A stretch of DNA of 34,573 nucleotides from an uncultured Lentisphaerota bacterium. GTDB lineage: Bacteria > Verrucomicrobiota > Lentisphaeria > Victivallales > GWF2-50-93. Below the pieces are notes generated by a model. It ran no database searches. It had not been told where the DNA came from and saw only the letters and a program-made list of their open reading frames with translations. The DNA is taken from assembly GCA_903872565.1 (NCBI GenBank), contig CAIQLG010000204.1:1-34573 (forward strand), in the 5' to 3' direction. The translations under genes were made by a program, and so were the position numbers. Shown here in pieces: positions 32,007 through 34,573 of the stretch (positions within the stretch are counted from its first letter, which is position 1; each line of letters opens with the position of its first letter).

Positions 32007-34187
32007 CTGAAGAGGGCAAAAAATATTTTATTGGTAATTTTCCTGCTTTGTTTTTCTTTCTTTTCCGTTTTTGGAGAGGAAGATAAAAAAGACAAAACAG
32101 AGAAGGCCATAAATGATTTCATGGTCAGAATCGAGACAGGGCCTCTCGATCCTGTGCAAGTCAAGGACATCAAAAAGCTTGCAAAATCCAAGGACGCAAA
32201 AGTTTCAGCCAGGGCAACTGCGCTTTTCGCAAAATATCTCTGTGAATGCGAGAACAAGCCTGATAAAGCACTTGCTAAAATTGCCCCATTTGTCCTGTCT
32301 CCCGAAAAATCTGCGGAATTCGCAAAAGAAGACAAGCCAGGAACGGTAAAAATATTTCCTCCTGTTTCCGATTGGCAATTGAAAAATCCGGAATGCTGTG
32401 TCGCCGCCGCTGGAATTCTTGCATACCAGAAAAAATATCCCGAGGCTCTCGCCGGGCTGAATTTTGTCGGGGAGAAACTTGACGGCATCCCGCGAGCACT
32501 TGCCGCCGAGGGCGTCGGGGACATCCTTTACGATATGAAGCAATTCCAAGGTTCGGCTGATGCTTTCATTCTTGGGGTCAAAGTCTTGGAATTCTTCAAG
32601 AAAAGTTCCGAATACCTCAACTATCCCGACAAGTCCGTTGCCATTATTTATCAAAGGATGCAGGGAAAGCTGTCGAACACCAATCGTGCTCTTGACTGCG
32701 AAAAATACGGCCCCGAGTTCGTGGCATACAGGGAGGCGAGGAAAATGGAATTCTCCGGCGATTTCCTACGAGCAACAGTTTATTACGGAAAAATTATAAA
32801 GGATTTCCCTGACACCGTTTATTCGGAGGCGGCCAAACTCTATCGTCCCAAATGCCTCTTCCGGCTGTCTGACAAATCCGAATCCGAAAAGGCGAAAAAT
32901 GAAATAATAGAACTCGAGGTGCAAATTCAGAATGACCGAGCAATGCTCAGGAAGGACTCGGAGAAAATGTCACGCCGCATAGTGGAGGCATTCGAAAAAC
33001 TCATCCATGAAGATGACATCCTTCTCCCCGAGATGAAAAATATCCCAACCGGCGAAAAGGCCGCTGAAGAATCAGTGTCCAACCTTGAGCACTTCATTTC
33101 CGAAAACGAGTTCGGACTCTACCGAGGCGAAGCGATCATTGAACTTGGTGAATATTACCTCGAAAAGAAAATTGATCCTGAAACCGCCTTCATCTATTTC
33201 ACACGCGCAAAAACTTGGCTGGAAAAAGTCGAGTCAGTAAAAACTGATATTTCTTCTTGGCGCGTCCCACAGAAAGCCGCAGGAGTAAGCGCGCCACCAC
33301 CCGGCGACAAAACATTGGCAGGGTGGAACTTATACATGATCAAGACACCAATAAAGCCAGAGCAGATAATAAACAGAGCCACGACACCTTGGTATCTCGA
33401 CTCACTTCGCGCAAGAGCAGACAAGACATTGAGCTTCCTCCATTACATGAAAGGGGAGAAGGATGCCGCCCTCGCCCTCGCAGAATCTGTCCTGAAATAC
33501 GAGCCCATCGAGAGGCAGTTCAATGCAAATAACGAACCGAACACATACAAGCGTATGGTTTTCTGCTACAACCGCGGATGGCTGTATGCAAAACCGGAGG
33601 AACTCGATCTCTTCAAGGGAAAATTGAGAACGGCAGTCCTCCTCGGTGAATTTTATTACATCCAGGAGGAATGGGAAAAATGTGTCCACCATCGACAGGA
33701 TATCCTTGACGGCAAATACGGCAAACTGAATAAGGAGCAGACCGCAGATATGATTTACAGGGTGGCGGATGCCATCGTGTGGTTCGAGAACAAGGATGAC
33801 ACGGCCATAAAAATGCTTCAGCCTTTTCTCGACGGCGAATACAAGGGAACATTTATTAGGCCGGAGGCTCTGATTGGCCTCGGAACTCTTGTTGGCAAAC
33901 AGCTCAGAGACAAAGCTGGAGTGGAGAAAGCTATCAAGTGCTACAGTGATGCGTTAAAGGAGATAAAGGACGACAAGTGCGAGCTCTCTGAACGGGCGAA
34001 ATACTATATGTCAACAGAATACCATTGTGGCCTCGGCAATATTCATCAAATAGAAGGTTCTCATGAGAAAGCACTTGAACTATGCAAGTCAATTTTGAAG
34101 AACCCCTACACCATTTACAAGGATGTCTGTCTCAAACAGATTAATGATATTGAAAAAATAATCAAATATAACAAAGAGGAGAAATGA
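32007..34187 (+). CDS. Exported helical-repeat (TPR-like) protein, probable CTG start
   Basis: A 726-residue exported protein. Read from CTG at 32007 it begins MKRAKNILLVIFLLCFSFFSVFG, a complete signal peptide. GGAGGGGG lies at 31996-32003, about six bases before. The next usable start, TTG at 32031, has no ribosome binding site and would cut the basic end off the signal peptide. The mature part is alpha-helical with TPR-like pairs (ALAAEGVGDILYDMKQF, ATVYYGKIIKDFPDTVYSEA, ALELCKSILKNP), as in proteins that hold periplasmic complexes together. No catalytic motif is visible. The stop is followed after three bases by another exported-protein gene, so both form an operon. Confidence 0.8.
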   Translation: MKRAKNILLVIFLLCFSFFSVFGEEDKKDKTEKAINDFMVRIETGPLDPVQVKDIKKLAKSKDAKVSARATALFAKYLCECENKPDKALAKIAPFVLSPEKSAEFAKEDKPGTVKIFPPVSDWQLKNPECCVAAAGILAYQKKYPEALAGLNFVGEKLDGIPRALAAEGVGDILYDMKQFQGSADAFILGVKVLEFFKKSSEYLNYPDKSVAIIYQRMQGKLSNTNRALDCEKYGPEFVAYREARKMEFSGDFLRATVYYGKIIKDFPDTVYSEAAKLYRPKCLFRLSDKSESEKAKNEIIELEVQIQNDRAMLRKDSEKMSRRIVEAFEKLIHEDDILLPEMKNIPTGEKAAEESVSNLEHFISENEFGLYRGEAIIELGEYYLEKKIDPETAFIYFTRAKTWLEKVESVKTDISSWRVPQKAAGVSAPPPGDKTLAGWNLYMIKTPIKPEQIINRATTPWYLDSLRARADKTLSFLHYMKGEKDAALALAESVLKYEPIERQFNANNEPNTYKRMVFCYNRGWLYAKPEELDLFKGKLRTAVLLGEFYYIQEEWEKCVHHRQDILDGKYGKLNKEQTADMIYRVADAIVWFENKDDTAIKMLQPFLDGEYKGTFIRPEALIGLGTLVGKQLRDKAGVEKAIKCYSDALKEIKDDKCELSERAKYYMSTEYHCGLGNIHQIEGSHEKALELCKSILKNPYTIYKDVCLKQINDIEKIIKYNKEEK

Positions 34188-34190
34188 ATT

Positions 34191-34573
34191 ATGAAGAGAA
34201 TGAAAATCGTTGCTGTGATCTCTGCGCTCTGCTCGCTAATGTGGATGTCCGCTGTTTTTGCGGGAGACACGGTCAGTCTTACTGTTTCCACAACAAATGC
34301 ATCCATTGTTGGAGAGTGGGACAATCTTTCTGGACAAGGTGTGGCTTTGAGATACATTAAGGTAAATGCAAGTGGTGTCAAACTGGGTTCTGATGGAAGT
34401 GTCGGCTTAAACATGGGTAATAATCTTGTAGTTATAGAAAAGAACGACAGTTCAGATTGTAATGCCAGATGTACACTGAATCCGAACTCTCCACAGCACA
34501 AGGTTCAAATCACTGGGACATACTCGACAGACGGAAGCGGCTCGGGCGACGGCACTAAACCAACATGGGACGC
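34191..34573 (+). CDS. Secreted beta-rich protein, 3' end outside the window
   Basis: An ATG with GAGGAG eight bases upstream opens a frame that runs to the window end (127 complete codons). It begins with a signal peptide (MKRMKIVAVISALCSLMWMSAVFA, cleavage after AFA at about residue 24). The mature part is rich in Ser, Thr, Asn and Gly with alternating hydrophobic residues (VSLTVSTTNASIV, VALRYIKVNASGVKLGSDGS) and one close cysteine pair (DCNARC). This suggests a beta-sandwich surface or matrix protein. It begins three bases after the upstream gene. The family is not recognised. Confidence 0.8.
   Translation, partial: MKRMKIVAVISALCSLMWMSAVFAGDTVSLTVSTTNASIVGEWDNLSGQGVALRYIKVNASGVKLGSDGSVGLNMGNNLVVIEKNDSSDCNARCTLNPNSPQHKVQITGTYSTDGSGSGDGTKPTWD

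Overview
The window looks like chromosomal DNA of a bacterium of the Planctomycetes-Verrucomicrobia-Lentisphaerae-Chlamydiae (PVC) group, most likely a Lentisphaerae- or Verrucomicrobia-like lineage known mainly from metagenomes. The argument is inference: coaE directly followed by rho is an arrangement I know from Chlamydia and Verrucomicrobia. The window also holds SUMF1-type secreted proteins, a GldA/GldF/GldG-type ABC cluster and many palindromic intergenic repeats. No rRNA, tRNA, CRISPR array or transposase gene was recognised.

Layout. 0.4-4.7 kb: a small membrane ORF, a Nudix ADP-ribose pyrophosphatase (minus), then coaE, rho, an acidic zinc-ribbon protein and an FtsB/DivIC-like protein (plus). 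4.8-9.1 kb: a QueG-like iron-sulfur protein (minus), enolase, ApgM-type phosphoglycerate mutase and a broken small membrane-protein gene split by a perfect 46-bp palindrome. 9.2-11.1 kb: FabI-like enoyl-ACP reductase and a UDP-glucuronate decarboxylase (minus). 11.2-15.3 kb: an AT-rich minus-strand island of secreted proteins, namely a lipoprotein, a gene that appears frameshifted into two ORFs and an HExxH-containing protein with no clear start.

15.5-23.5 kb: the most interesting block. Seven plus-strand genes, mostly overlapping, encode an RsbW-like anti-sigma kinase, an RsbV-like STAS protein, a secreted FGE/SUMF1-like protein, a membrane-anchored protein with two substrate-binding domains in tandem, a STAS domain fused to an unrecognised domain, an ABC permease and an ABC ATPase. 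This suggests an ABC importer physically and perhaps functionally tied to partner-switching signalling. A 25-codon ORF with a good ribosome binding site follows.

23.6-24.5 kb: decaying minus-strand membrane-protein genes, including an apparent frameshift and a gene remnant that ends in a hairpin element. 24.7-29.6 kb: a minus-strand four-gene operon (GldA-like ATPase, GldF-like permease, GldG-like protein, DUF4340 protein). 30.3-31.4 kb: glycerate 2-kinase. 32.0-34.6 kb: a secreted repeat-type protein, probably starting at a rare CTG, and the start of another secreted protein cut by the window end.

The intergenic regions carry several families of modular hairpins. Their stems vary between copies while pairing is kept, and their loops and outer arms are conserved. 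This is a REP/MITE-like signature.
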